From contig NZ_JAMSCK010000002.1 in the NCBI RefSeq assembly GCF_023805255.1, positions 62,001 through 126,000 on the forward strand: a stretch of 64,000 bases of DNA, read 5' to 3'. Below are positions 7,122-15,514 of the stretch, one piece after another. The notes under the pieces are model-generated. The model had not been told where the DNA came from. It did no database searches and saw only the letters and a program-made list of their open reading frames with translations. The DNA comes from Gramella jeungdoensis (GTDB taxonomy: Bacteria > Bacteroidota > Bacteroidia > Flavobacteriales > Flavobacteriaceae). Numbering within the stretch: position 1 is the first letter of the stretch; the number at the start of each line of letters is the position of its first letter. The position numbers were made by a program, and so were the translations under genes.

Positions 7122-7757
7122 ATGAGACGTAGATATTCTCCATTCATCATTTTATTCTTCCTCCCTGTAATCATTTTGGGCTGTAAAGGCCAAAATTCAG
7201 AAAACAGGCTAGTTGGTGGCCCCTGCGAAGGTTGCGAGGCCATATTTGAATACGGTGACAGGGAACTGCAGCCTGTAGATACCCTGCCCGATTTTAGCGA
7301 GGAGGGAAAGAGGATGAAATTATCAGGAACGGTTTATCAGGAAGACGGAAAGACCCCGGCCAGCGATGTTGTGGTATATGTTTATCATACCAACCAGGAG
7401 GGAATATATCCCACCCGTGGTGACGAAAAAGGCTGGGCGAAAAGGCATGGGTATATCAGGGGCTGGACAAAGACCGATAACAATGGCCGGTATACCTTCT
7501 ATACCCTGAAGCCGGCGCCTTATCCCGGCAGAACTGAGCCAGCCCACATTCATTACACTATCCTGGAGCCCGATGGAAAATATTACTGGCTGGGCAGTGT
7601 TCATTTTAAAGGCGACAGCCTGCTCAATAAGAAACAAACCGATCCCGAATCTCCGCGCGGAGGAACTTCAGGCCTCTTAAGCCTGAAAAAACAGGGCGAT
7701 ATCTGGGTAGGAGAGCGGGATATAATCCTGGGCAAGAATGTGCCTGGTTATGAATAG
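7122..7757 (+). CDS. Intradiol ring-cleavage dioxygenase-like lipoprotein
   Basis: The 211-residue protein has a lipoprotein signal (lipobox IILGC, Cys21), so it is exported and lipid-anchored. The mature domain matches the beta-sandwich of intradiol dioxygenases: KLSGTVYQEDGKTPASDVVV, then YHTNQEGIY, GRYTFYTLKPAPYPG and HIHYTI. Likely ferric-iron ligands are Y96, Y134, H142 and H144. Classical enzymes cleave catechols in the cytoplasm; the exported, shorter versions in Bacteroidota have unknown substrates. A cysteine cluster GGPCEGCEA (32-40) near the N-terminus is unusual and might bind a metal. No pathway genes for aromatic degradation are nearby. Confidence 0.85.
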   Translation: MRRRYSPFIILFFLPVIILGCKGQNSENRLVGGPCEGCEAIFEYGDRELQPVDTLPDFSEEGKRMKLSGTVYQEDGKTPASDVVVYVYHTNQEGIYPTRGDEKGWAKRHGYIRGWTKTDNNGRYTFYTLKPAPYPGRTEPAHIHYTILEPDGKYYWLGSVHFKGDSLLNKKQTDPESPRGGTSGLLSLKKQGDIWVGERDIILGKNVPGYE

Positions 7758-7826
7758 AAAAAGTATTTTCCGAAAATAAGTATCTTCATGCTTTAGGAGA
7801 GGCTTTCCTCATAGAAACTTATCATC

Positions 7827-8387
7827 ATGGCAGGAAAAAGAGAATTATCGGCTCAACAGGCAGAGGAATTAATCGGCGTTCTAAGATCACGCTTTGAAAA
7901 GAACATGGATCGCCATCAGGGTTTTGACTGGGCGAAAATCCAGATAAAACTTGAAGCGAATCCCGATAAGCTTTGGTCCCTCAACGAGATGGATAACACC
8001 GGGGGTGAACCCGATGTGGTCGCTCAGAATGAAAAGGGAGAGTATATCTTCTATGATTGTTCGACCGAAAGTCCCAAAGACCGAAGAAGTCTTTGCTACG
8101 ACGGGGAAGCTTTGGAGGCCAGGAAACAGCATAAGCCTGAAAATAACGCAGAAGATATGGCTGCTGCCATGGGAATAGAACTTCTATCTGAGGAAGAATA
8201 CAGGGAATTACAGGAGCTTGATGACTTTGATACGAAAACTTCCAGCTGGCTCAAAACATATTCAGAAATAAGAGAACTGGGAGGCGCTATCTTTGGCGAT
8301 TTCAGATACAACAGGGTATTTATATATCATAACGGGGCCCAGTCATATTATGCGGCCAGGGGATTTAGAGGGGTTTTAAGGTTGTAG
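7827..8387 (+). CDS. DUF4256 family protein
   Basis: The 186-residue soluble protein matches DUF4256: an N-terminal helix, then the conserved stretch LWSLNEMDNTGGEPDVV and CSTESPKDRRSLCYDG, and a C-terminal half GGAIFGDFRYNRVFIYHNGA followed by SYYAARGFRG. No signal peptide is present. The family has no known biochemical role. A spacer of 69 bases separates it from the dioxygenase gene, and an AT-rich possible -7 element (TATCTTCA at about 7779) lies before it. The start ATG 7827 is followed directly by MAGKRELSAQQAEELI, which is typical for the family. Confidence 0.85.
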   Translation: MAGKRELSAQQAEELIGVLRSRFEKNMDRHQGFDWAKIQIKLEANPDKLWSLNEMDNTGGEPDVVAQNEKGEYIFYDCSTESPKDRRSLCYDGEALEARKQHKPENNAEDMAAAMGIELLSEEEYRELQELDDFDTKTSSWLKTYSEIRELGGAIFGDFRYNRVFIYHNGAQSYYAARGFRGVLRL

Positions 8388-8434
8388 ATCAAAAATCCGT
8401 AATTCTATATTCATATTTAAAACACAGGACTATC

Positions 8435-9130
8435 ATTAAAAACCTGCTCATATTAAGCTTTACCTTCATTTTATTCACCGTCGCAGGAACACTGAGTCAT
8501 GAATTGGGACATATTGCCGTGGCTGAATTTTTAGGATACGAAACCACACTGCATTATGGAAGTATGAATTATGACAATTCTGAAATTAGTTCACTATTGG
8601 ATTCGATCTATATTGAAAATCAATATGCCATTGAAAATGACCTGGACTTTGAGGAGAGAACTGTTTTTGAACGGGATATGGAAAAATTTTACGCTGATGA
8701 TTTCCTGGTATTGATGGGCGGACCTGTACAAACAATCCTCACCGGAATGCTAGGTTTGATAATCCTTATTTTCAGAAGGCATAGAATTAGGAGATCTGGT
8801 TTAAAGATAGCAGACTGGCTGGCTGTTTTCCTTTCTTTGTTCTGGCTTCGTGAAGTTTTTAACCTGCTGCATTCAATTCTATTAGGATTTATATACCGGG
8901 AGGAAGGTTATTTTGGTGGTGATGAAAGGTATATTTCCGAATTTCTGGATCTGCATCCCGGGGTAGTTCCAGTTATACTTGGGTTTATCGGGCTTGGGTT
9001 ATCGATGTATGTGATCTTTAAGATCATACCCCGCAGATTTCAATTGATATTTATTCTTAGTGGTATCATTGGAGGTGTTGGAGGCTTTCTGTTATGGTTT
9101 GAGGTTCTGGGGCCTGTTTTGATTCCTTAA
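8435..9130 (+). CDS. Membrane HExxH metalloprotease-like protein, probable ATT start
   Basis: A zinc-site motif HELGH is encoded at 8498-8512, preceded by a hydrophobic helix (NLLILSFTFILFTVAGTLS). The frame is open back to 8369 after a stop at 8366, yet it has no ATG, GTG or TTG before a TTG at 8504. That TTG lies inside the motif and would remove its catalytic His-Glu. I therefore place the start at ATT 8435, which gives a leader I-K-N-L-L-I-L of normal signal-anchor shape. The rest has further membrane segments near IILIFRRHR, IADWLAVFLSLFWLREVF, and two C-terminal helices. M50-like membrane proteases share this layout. Loss of the start by an ATG-to-ATT change, making a silent gene, is the alternative. 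Confidence 0.6.
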   Translation: MKNLLILSFTFILFTVAGTLSHELGHIAVAEFLGYETTLHYGSMNYDNSEISSLLDSIYIENQYAIENDLDFEERTVFERDMEKFYADDFLVLMGGPVQTILTGMLGLIILIFRRHRIRRSGLKIADWLAVFLSLFWLREVFNLLHSILLGFIYREEGYFGGDERYISEFLDLHPGVVPVILGFIGLGLSMYVIFKIIPRRFQLIFILSGIIGGVGGFLLWFEVLGPVLIP

Positions 9131-9268
9131 ACTGAAGTAAACAACAGGGAATCTTAAGCAGCCATTCACATAAAATAATTAATTTCACAGCCTGGGATAA
9201 GACGGATCCTAAAGATCAAATGGATCAGGATTCGAAAACATGAACTTGAGCCCGGAAATCTTGAAAAT

Positions 9269-9670
9269 ATGAAACTATTGGATACAATTTTTAAATCGAC
9301 CTATTACTTCTGGGTGATTACAAGACTGGTTTTGTTACTCTTGTTTGGAAGTACCATCACCTATTACGCGAATGAAGAATTAGATGCGGGATCTATCATC
9401 GTTGGTGTCTTCATACTTGGGTTCGTGATCTCTTTGCTGATCATAGTCATAAGAAAACTGATGAAAAAAGATACAAAGCCGTTTCTTCATATTTATAATG
9501 GCGTCTTCGCGATCATTTTCTCTTTGGGGATCATCTATGTAAGCATTGCCTATTTTGACCTTTCCAGGGGCTGGTGGGTACTATATCTGCCGGTTTGGAT
9601 ACTTCTGTACGGACTCTGGGAACTAACCTATGAAAGTAAAAAGCGAGGTCTGGTTTCGAGTGATTCTTAA
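9269..9670 (+). CDS. Small four-helix membrane protein, unknown function
   Basis: The 133-residue protein is almost all membrane: hydrophobic segments near residues 13-31, 42-61, 74-94 and 101-118. A short basic loop (RKLMKKDTK) lies between the second and third. I recognise no family. It sits between the HExxH membrane gene and the acetyltransferase, separated from each by 42-138 bases, on the same strand. Its start at ATG 9269 is the first in the frame. Confidence 0.65.
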   Translation: MKLLDTIFKSTYYFWVITRLVLLLLFGSTITYYANEELDAGSIIVGVFILGFVISLLIIVIRKLMKKDTKPFLHIYNGVFAIIFSLGIIYVSIAYFDLSRGWWVLYLPVWILLYGLWELTYESKKRGLVSSDS

Positions 9671-9712
9671 ATGCGGGAATTATCTAAATTCAATAATGAA
9701 GAGATCTGTTAA

Positions 9713-10339
9713 ATGAAAGAGATAGACTATAAGAACTGGAACAGGAGGGAGCACTTTGAGTTCTTTTCAAAATATGATAATCCCTTTTTTGGAATTGTAA
9801 CAGAGATCGACTGCACAGAGGCCTATGAGCTTTCAAAGAAGAGTGATTTTTCCTTTTTCGCCTGGTATTTACACAGGTCTGTTATGGCTGTGAACAGAAC
9901 TCAGGAATTAAGACTGCGTTTGCTGAATGATAAGGTGGTAAGTTTTGACAGGATACATGCGGCAACTACCATTGGCAGGGAAGATGGGACCTTTGGATTT
10001 TCTCATGTGGAATATTCCGAAAGCTTCAGCGAATTCAGTAAAAGCCTGAAAGAACAAATAAATATCGTTAAGAATTCTACCGGTTTAAGAGCCATAGAGG
10101 ATTCTGAAAGGCTCGATGTTGTGCATTATTCAACATTGCCCTGGTTCAGGATCACCGGGGTGTCCTATGCCAAGAATCATAATACCGGAGAAAGTGTTCC
10201 AAAAATCACTTTCGGGAAATCCTTTATGGATGGGAATGCCCGGAAAATGGCGGTGTCTATTGAGGCTCATCACGGTCTCGTTGATGGGATCCATATAGCC
10301 AGATTCCTTGAGGAGTTCCAAAACCTGATGGCCGGATAG
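9713..10339 (+). CDS. Chloramphenicol acetyltransferase (CAT-A) family protein
   Basis: The 208-residue length and motifs fit the type A CAT fold, which uses acetyl-CoA to O-acetylate chloramphenicol or a related hydroxyl compound. The active-site motif HHGLVDGIH is at 186-194, with His187 as the general base and the D-G pair in place. The N-terminal region NPFFGIVTEIDCTEAYELSK and YSTLPWFRITGVSYA are also typical. Many chromosomal CAT-like proteins of Bacteroidota do not give resistance, so drug acetylation is likely by family but not certain. The gene starts 42 bases after the preceding membrane protein gene. Confidence 0.9.
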   Translation: MKEIDYKNWNRREHFEFFSKYDNPFFGIVTEIDCTEAYELSKKSDFSFFAWYLHRSVMAVNRTQELRLRLLNDKVVSFDRIHAATTIGREDGTFGFSHVEYSESFSEFSKSLKEQINIVKNSTGLRAIEDSERLDVVHYSTLPWFRITGVSYAKNHNTGESVPKITFGKSFMDGNARKMAVSIEAHHGLVDGIHIARFLEEFQNLMAG

Positions 10340-10358
10340 AGATTAAAAAATGCTTCTG

Positions 10359-10388
10359 TTTGGTTGCCCGTAAAAATGATTATTTTTG
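10359..10388 (+). promoter_or_regulatory. Bacteroidota-type promoter for the 10409 gene
   Basis: A -33 TTTG (10359-10362) and a -7 TATTTTTG (10381-10388) are 18 bases apart, fitting the TTTG-N18/19-TAnnTTTG consensus. The ATG follows 20 bases later. Confidence 0.7.
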
Positions 10389-10408
10389 CAGCCGATATTA
10401 ATTTTTGA

Positions 10409-10840
10409 ATGAAGATGGCAGACAGTGATTCTCAGCTAACCGACTCAGCGGAAATGAATAAGGAAAGATCGGAGGTTTTACCTAAACTTTATTCCAAAAG
10501 GGTGATCTATTCCTTTTCTGTGATCTTTTCCACCATATTCGGGGCGGTGATCCTGATGAGCAATCTTAAACAGGTGAACGATAACCGGGCCAGGTGGGAG
10601 GTCCTTATTTTCGGGATCATTTTTACCCTGGGAACTGCACTAACCCTTACGACCATAGAATTAAAGACAAACCTGGGAATTCCCCTGAATATCCTGGGAG
10701 GAGTTATCTTGAATGAATTCTTCTGGAATAGGTCAATAGGGAAAGATGCGGAATTCGAAAAGAAGAGCTGGCATAAACCCGCGATCATTTCAGCACTTAT
10801 TAGTCTACCTTTCGTTCTGGCACTTTTCTCAGCTGCATAG
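10409..10840 (+). CDS. Four-segment membrane protein, unknown function
   Basis: The 143-residue protein has a polar N-terminus rich in Ser, Asp and Glu, then hydrophobic segments near residues 30-48, 58-80, 87-105 and 121-141. A short conserved-looking sequence ILNEFFWNRSIG lies between the third and fourth segments. No family is recognised with confidence. The start may be ATG 10409 or the in-frame ATG 10415 (MADSD). It has its own promoter and is followed by 166 bases of AT-rich spacer with no visible terminator. Confidence 0.6.
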   Translation: MKMADSDSQLTDSAEMNKERSEVLPKLYSKRVIYSFSVIFSTIFGAVILMSNLKQVNDNRARWEVLIFGIIFTLGTALTLTTIELKTNLGIPLNILGGVILNEFFWNRSIGKDAEFEKKSWHKPAIISALISLPFVLALFSAA

Positions 10841-11006
10841 GATTTTTCAGTACAATATTTTCAGAATTCATTAAATGGAAAATCGGGATTTTCAGAGAAT
10901 TTGGTAAGATTATAATTGTTTTCCCTCCCATCTTTGTAAACGTTTATTGGCTACATTTAATACGGTCTTTTTTATAAAACGTTTATAGTTATTTCCGGCA
11001 ATAGAG

Positions 11007-11837
11007 ATGATTTTCGAGAATGTTTATCCCTGTGCAGCATTGCAGGAATACGTTAGCCTGTACAGGATACGCCATTTTATCATTCCTTCTAATTTGAGAA
11101 CTACCCCGAAGCCTTATCCTCCTCACCCTGAGCAGTGCATTATCTTTTATCCCAGAGGGGCAGAGGTTACAAATTTTTCTGGAGAAAATTCAAAGCATAC
11201 CCGCTCGCGATCTGTTATAGTGGGTCAATTCACAAAACGTATAGACCGTATTAGTATCGATAATGAAATCATGATCATTCTGGTTGTTTTTAAACCGGGT
11301 GTACTTCATCGTCTCACCGGCATTCCTTTCAGGCTACTTATCAACATGGCGGTAGATTTGGAGGCCGTTATACCAGTAAAAGCGCGAGAGGTTAATGTTA
11401 GACTTAGCAGTTGTGAAACCTAGTAAGAGATGATCGGGGTTATTGAAACATTTTTATTAGACCTAACCGCAGCACCAAAAATGCTCTCCAGACCATCGGA
11501 TAAGATTTTCGAATTCATGGTAACCAACAGTGGAAAATTCACCCTGGACTGGCTTTCAAAGGAGGCCTGTTTATCTTCCCGGCAATTCGAAAGAAAAGCA
11601 AAGGATTATATCGGAATAACCCCTAAGTTATTTGCCCGGATCGCCAGGTTCAGCCAGTCTTATTACATGAGCATGCAGCCTCGCCGGCCCGATTGGCTTG
11701 ACATATCTCTTTACTGTGGTTATCACGATTATCAGCATCTGGTGAAAGACTATAAGGAATTTACCGGTGCCACCCCAACATATTTTATGAGTGAAGAGTC
11801 CAGGTCCATAGAAAGAGCACTGGGATTGAACCGATAA
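11007..11837 (+). pseudogene. AraC-family regulator broken by tandem in-frame stops
   Basis: Two open stretches, 11007-11423 and 11430-11837, lie in the same frame and are separated only by TAG-TAA at 11421-11426. The first half reads as the N-terminal sensory domain of DUF6597-type AraC proteins (NVYPCAALQEYVSLYRIRHF, then FKPGVLHRLTGIPF). The second half is a full HTH_18 AraC DNA-binding domain (FTLDWLSKEACLSSRQFERK, DISLYCGYHDYQHLVKDYKEF). Reading through the two stops restores one protein of about 276 residues, the usual family length, so the gene is most likely inactivated. A separate DNA-binding fragment from ATG 11430 could still be made. It would have been the natural regulator of the haloperoxidase gene after it. 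Confidence 0.85.
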
Positions 11838-11945
11838 GGCCTAATAAATGTCGTTTTTTTACCACCAGAATATGTCTGGAAATTTCCAATTTTATGTTGT
11901 CAATCCCTGCGTTGTCATCCATTTTGTTTAATTAATTCATCAGTT

Positions 11946-13334
11946 ATGAAAACGACATTCAAATTTTTAGGTGGACTAATAATCCTATTTAGTCTGGGGT
12001 CTTGTGAAAAAGACGTGATCGATTCTGGCGACGCCGAATTATCTTCAGCCGACATAAAAGGCGTCCAAAACTTCAATAATGGTATGATAAATTCATACAG
12101 TAATGAAGTTGTACTTCAATGGAACGAATTATTAAGTCAGTCTATAGACGACCTTATGCCGCTGCCGGCAGAAACTAAGATCTATGCAATGGTCACGCTG
12201 GCTATGCACGATGCTTTGAACAACGTTGTTCCAAAATATGAAACCTATGCTCTGGATAATTCAGGTGTTGATGTCACCGGTATTTCCAAAAAGAATATTC
12301 ATTCCATTTCCGATGCTGCGGTCTCACTGGCGGCAAGGGATATGATGGTGCAGCTTTTCCCGGCATCGACAGCCGCCGCTGATGCCCAGTTAAGTGCAAT
12401 TCTTGAAGGTATTGAAGATTCTGAGCTTAAAACCAGGGGTGTTAACATCGGTAAAGCCGCCGTGGCAGCCATTCTGGAAAAAAGAGCAAATGATTTTCCG
12501 CTGCGTTTTCAAACATATATTGGGGGGACCGCCCCGGGAGAATACCAGGTGAATTATATGCCTTTTATGCTTGCCAATCCTCCAGTATGGCCGGAAAATG
12601 CAGCTTACGCTCCCAATATGGGCGAGCTTACTCCATTCGGAATAATTTCGAGTGATCAATTCAGAGACGAGGGCCTTTATCCGTTAAACTCCAGTGAATA
12701 TGTGGCAGATTATAACGAGGTTAAATCTCTTGGATGTACCGACTGTCCCATGAGAACTGAGGAGCAAACCGAGATAGGTGCCTTCTGGATTGAGAGCAAT
12801 GCAAGTTCCATGAACCGGCTGGCAAGGACCTTAATAGAGGAGCGAAAACTGGATGGCTGGGAAGCAGCAAGGTTAATAGGTCTTGTAGAAATGGCGGTAA
12901 TAGATGCCTATATAGCCTCATTTGAAGGCAAGGCCTATTACAAATTCTGGAGACCGGTCTCGGCCATACGCGCCGGGGACTTTGATGGAGTAGATGCTAC
13001 CGTTGGAGATCTAACCTGGACATCAAGTTTTTTTACCCCTCCCACAGCAGAATACCCTTCAACTCATGCCTATGCCGGAGGTGCTAGTGCAGCTGTTTTC
13101 AAATCTTTTTTCAACAGCGATCATGTCAATCTGAATGTTACAAGTCCGTATTATTTACCCGGAGTTGAACGCCATTTGAACAGTTTTTCGCAAATGTCTT
13201 ATGAAACTGCCATCTCAAGGATCTACATAGGCTATCATTTCAGACATGCTATAGAAGTAGGTGAAAGACAGGGTAAGGAACTTGGGGAATATGTCTTTCA
13301 AAATAACCTGAGGGAACTTAAAAAAACTCTCTAG
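11946..13334 (+). CDS. Vanadium-dependent haloperoxidase-like lipoprotein (PAP2 superfamily)
   Basis: The 462-residue exported lipoprotein (signal ending SLGSC, Cys20) has the vanadate/phosphate site of the PAP2 superfamily. The K-x6-R-P motif is K329...R336-P337 (KAYYKFWRP), the PSxH motif is PSTH (371-374), and the third motif is R425-IYIGY-H431. Such enzymes oxidise halides with hydrogen peroxide when vanadate is bound, or act as acid phosphatases. Length and the preceding helical domain favour the haloperoxidase branch. A disulphide-like CTDC (264-267) is unusual. Halide preference cannot be deduced. The gene lies 108 bases after the broken AraC gene and ends at a strong terminator. Confidence 0.85.
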   Translation: MKTTFKFLGGLIILFSLGSCEKDVIDSGDAELSSADIKGVQNFNNGMINSYSNEVVLQWNELLSQSIDDLMPLPAETKIYAMVTLAMHDALNNVVPKYETYALDNSGVDVTGISKKNIHSISDAAVSLAARDMMVQLFPASTAAADAQLSAILEGIEDSELKTRGVNIGKAAVAAILEKRANDFPLRFQTYIGGTAPGEYQVNYMPFMLANPPVWPENAAYAPNMGELTPFGIISSDQFRDEGLYPLNSSEYVADYNEVKSLGCTDCPMRTEEQTEIGAFWIESNASSMNRLARTLIEERKLDGWEAARLIGLVEMAVIDAYIASFEGKAYYKFWRPVSAIRAGDFDGVDATVGDLTWTSSFFTPPTAEYPSTHAYAGGASAAVFKSFFNSDHVNLNVTSPYYLPGVERHLNSFSQMSYETAISRIYIGYHFRHAIEVGERQGKELGEYVFQNNLRELKKTL

Positions 13335-13354
13335 TTCTATCGATATTTTATTTT

Positions 13355-13396
13355 GGAATAGTCCGGTTTCTAGAGAAGACCGGACTATTTATTTTG
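13355..13396 (+). terminator. Strong terminator after the haloperoxidase gene
   Basis: The arms AATAGTCCGGT (13357-13367) and ACCGGACTATT (13379-13389) are perfectly complementary, with an 11-base loop and a TTATTTTG tail. Confidence 0.9.
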
Positions 13397-13511
13397 TGAG
13401 CCCATTTCTTGTAAAAATAAAGTCTTTCCCTTTTTTGTATTTTTATCGGAATAAACCCATTTTGACGGGATTTTCTTTTAACGAACTCCGGAAGGATCTT
13501 AACCCATATCA

Positions 13512-14831
13512 ATGAAACTATCAGTGAAAGCTACCTTATTCTTTTTAATTTTTAGTATTCCATTATTCTCTTTTGCCCAGCTTAACAAGGCCGAAAAGAA
13601 GATCGTTAAGTCGGTAGATAAGCATACTCAGGAATCTTTGGATCTCCTTGAAAAGGCCGTGAACATTAATAGCGGTACCATGAACTTTGAAGGAGTTCGT
13701 AAAGTAGGCGAACTCTTTAAGAAGGAATTGGATGAACTTGGTTTTGAAACAAGGCTCACCTCGGGAGAAGCCTTTGGCCGGGCCGGACATTTGGTTGCTA
13801 CTCACGAAGGTAAACCTGGACTAAAATTGCTGTTAATAGGCCACCTGGATACGGTTTTTGAGCTGGACAGTCCTTTTCAGGGTTCCAGCATGGAAAATGA
13901 TTCGATCATGAAGGCACCGGGAGTGGCCGATATGAAAGGTGGCGATGTGGTGATCATACTTGCCATGCGTGCTCTTAAGGAAGCAGGAGTGCTGGATGAC
14001 ATGTCAATAGAAATTGTAATGACCGGCGATGAGGAGAAGAGTGGTGACCCAATTGAACTTTCCAAGAAAGACCTGGTAGATGGAGCAAAAAGAGCTGATG
14101 TTGCCCTTGGTTTCGAGAACGGAGACGGGAACCCTGAAACAATTGTGATCTCCAGAAGAGGTTCTTCCAGCTGGAAGCTTGAAGTAAGCGGAAACGCGGC
14201 CCATTCTTCACAGATCTTTACCGATAAGGTAGGAACCGGAGCCATTTATGAGGCTTCGCGTATCCTGAACGAATTCTATAGGCAGTTGTCGGCAGAGGAA
14301 AATCTCACTTTTAACCCGGGATTCATCCTGGGCGGCACCAGTGTGGACATGGAAGAAGATGGAACCGGAGGTTCGGCATTTGGAAAAACCAATGTAGTGG
14401 CGCAGAAGGCTGTAGTTCGAGGTGATATCAGGGCGGTTTCCCTGGATCAGCTGGACAGGGCAAAAGATATAATGAACAAAATAGTCACTGAAAACTACCC
14501 GGAAACCGGAGCGAAACTTAGTTTTGACGATGGAGGTTACCCTCCTCTTGCTCCTGCTGATGGGAACAAGAAGTTACTGGAATATTATACTAAGATCAGT
14601 GAGGACCTTGGTTTTGGAAAGGTGTACGCGGTTAATCCGAGAAACGCCGGGGCTGCCGACATCTCCTTTACGGCAGGGCATGTTGAAATGGCTGTAGACG
14701 GACTGGGCCTTAGCGGAGCCGATGATCATACCGTAAATGAGACCGGTAACCTGAATATGGTTTCCCGTCAGGCTAAAAGAGCGGCTATCCTCATGTACAG
14801 GCTATCGAAAAATTCCATGTTTAAGAAATAA
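13512..14831 (+). CDS. Exported M20 metallopeptidase (glutamate carboxypeptidase-like)
   Basis: The 439-residue enzyme has a signal peptide (residues 1-22, ending FAQ). The M20 zinc site is visible: H111 and D113 in LLLIGHLDTVF, the bridging D140 in GVADMKGG, E174-E175 in VMTGDEEKSG, and a C-terminal SGADDHTVNE supplying the last His. The dimerisation domain lies near residues 220-330. The order matches the carboxypeptidase G2 group, which removes C-terminal residues from peptides or folate-like compounds, here in the periplasm. The substrate is unknown. The VOC gene follows after 19 bases, so both are probably co-transcribed. Confidence 0.9.
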   Translation: MKLSVKATLFFLIFSIPLFSFAQLNKAEKKIVKSVDKHTQESLDLLEKAVNINSGTMNFEGVRKVGELFKKELDELGFETRLTSGEAFGRAGHLVATHEGKPGLKLLLIGHLDTVFELDSPFQGSSMENDSIMKAPGVADMKGGDVVIILAMRALKEAGVLDDMSIEIVMTGDEEKSGDPIELSKKDLVDGAKRADVALGFENGDGNPETIVISRRGSSSWKLEVSGNAAHSSQIFTDKVGTGAIYEASRILNEFYRQLSAEENLTFNPGFILGGTSVDMEEDGTGGSAFGKTNVVAQKAVVRGDIRAVSLDQLDRAKDIMNKIVTENYPETGAKLSFDDGGYPPLAPADGNKKLLEYYTKISEDLGFGKVYAVNPRNAGAADISFTAGHVEMAVDGLGLSGADDHTVNETGNLNMVSRQAKRAAILMYRLSKNSMFKK

Positions 14832-14850
14832 TTTTCAGCCGAATCAGGAT

Positions 14851-15273
14851 ATGGAACCGATAATAGATCATATTCAGATCACAGTGAAAGATCTGAATGC
14901 TGCCGAAGCTTTTTATGACAGGCTCATGCCCGTGCTCGGTTTTGATCTTCAGAAAAAATCCAAAGGCCGGGTACCAGAACATGATTTTGAGGTGATAGAA
15001 TATTATCACCCCAATTTCACTTTTGGAATAAACTCACCAAGGAATGTGTTCAAAGAAGAGAGCATTCATCGCAGGAAACCTGGAGCCTTGCATCATCTTG
15101 CCTTCAGGGCGGGAAGCCGGGAGGAAGTAGACAGGATCTATCCTGAAATCAAGGCGGCCGGCGCAATGATCGTGGATGAGCCCAAATTTTACCCCCAACA
15201 TGGGGAGAGCTATTACGCCCTGTTCTTTAAAGATCTGCAGGGCATAAAATATGAGATCGTTTACGAAGACTAA
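14851..15273 (+). CDS. VOC-family protein
   Basis: The 140-residue single-domain VOC protein starts MEPIIDHIQITVKDLNAAEA and has the second-module signature ALHHLAFRAGSREEVDRIY, then YYALFFKDLQGIKYEIVYED. Metal-site residues H7, H81 and E136 are at the expected strand ends. It resembles glyoxalase-like dioxygenases of about 140 residues. It is 19 bases after the M20 peptidase and probably shares its transcript, although I see no functional link between them. Confidence 0.85.
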   Translation: MEPIIDHIQITVKDLNAAEAFYDRLMPVLGFDLQKKSKGRVPEHDFEVIEYYHPNFTFGINSPRNVFKEESIHRRKPGALHHLAFRAGSREEVDRIYPEIKAAGAMIVDEPKFYPQHGESYYALFFKDLQGIKYEIVYED

Positions 15274-15315
15274 TAACCTGAACAAATAAAATTTCTGAAT
15301 TTTGAACAGCTTAGA

Positions 15316-15476
15316 ATGAGGTCATCCGGAAAATATATGATTACTGCCTTACTGGCATCGGCATTAGCTTCCGTTTGTTGCATAGTTCCTGTACAGGTCA
15401 TTCTTCAGATTCAGGTAGAACCAAATCAAGCTGTAATTCTGAAGATGGCGGAAAGGCTGGTTGTTGCAAGGCCTAG
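15316..15476 (+). pseudogene. merT-like mercury transporter remnant
   Basis: The first 25 codons from ATG 15316 give GKYMITALLASALASVCCIVP, the first transmembrane helix of MerT with its paired metal-binding cysteines (S-V-C-C). The frame then turns into a short nonsense tail that ends at 15483. In the next frame the same DNA reads ...CTGHSSDSGRTKSSCN...GGKAGCCKA and stops at 15474-15476, which looks like a genuine cysteine-rich C-terminus. The two halves join only through a frameshift, and the three-helix body of MerT is missing. I conclude that an internal deletion destroyed the gene. The intact GDCCVxC protein next to it is a usual companion of merT in Bacteroidota. Confidence 0.7.
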
Positions 15477-15514
15477 TATTTGAAGTTCGGGTAGAAAATC
15501 ACTAATTGAAGACT

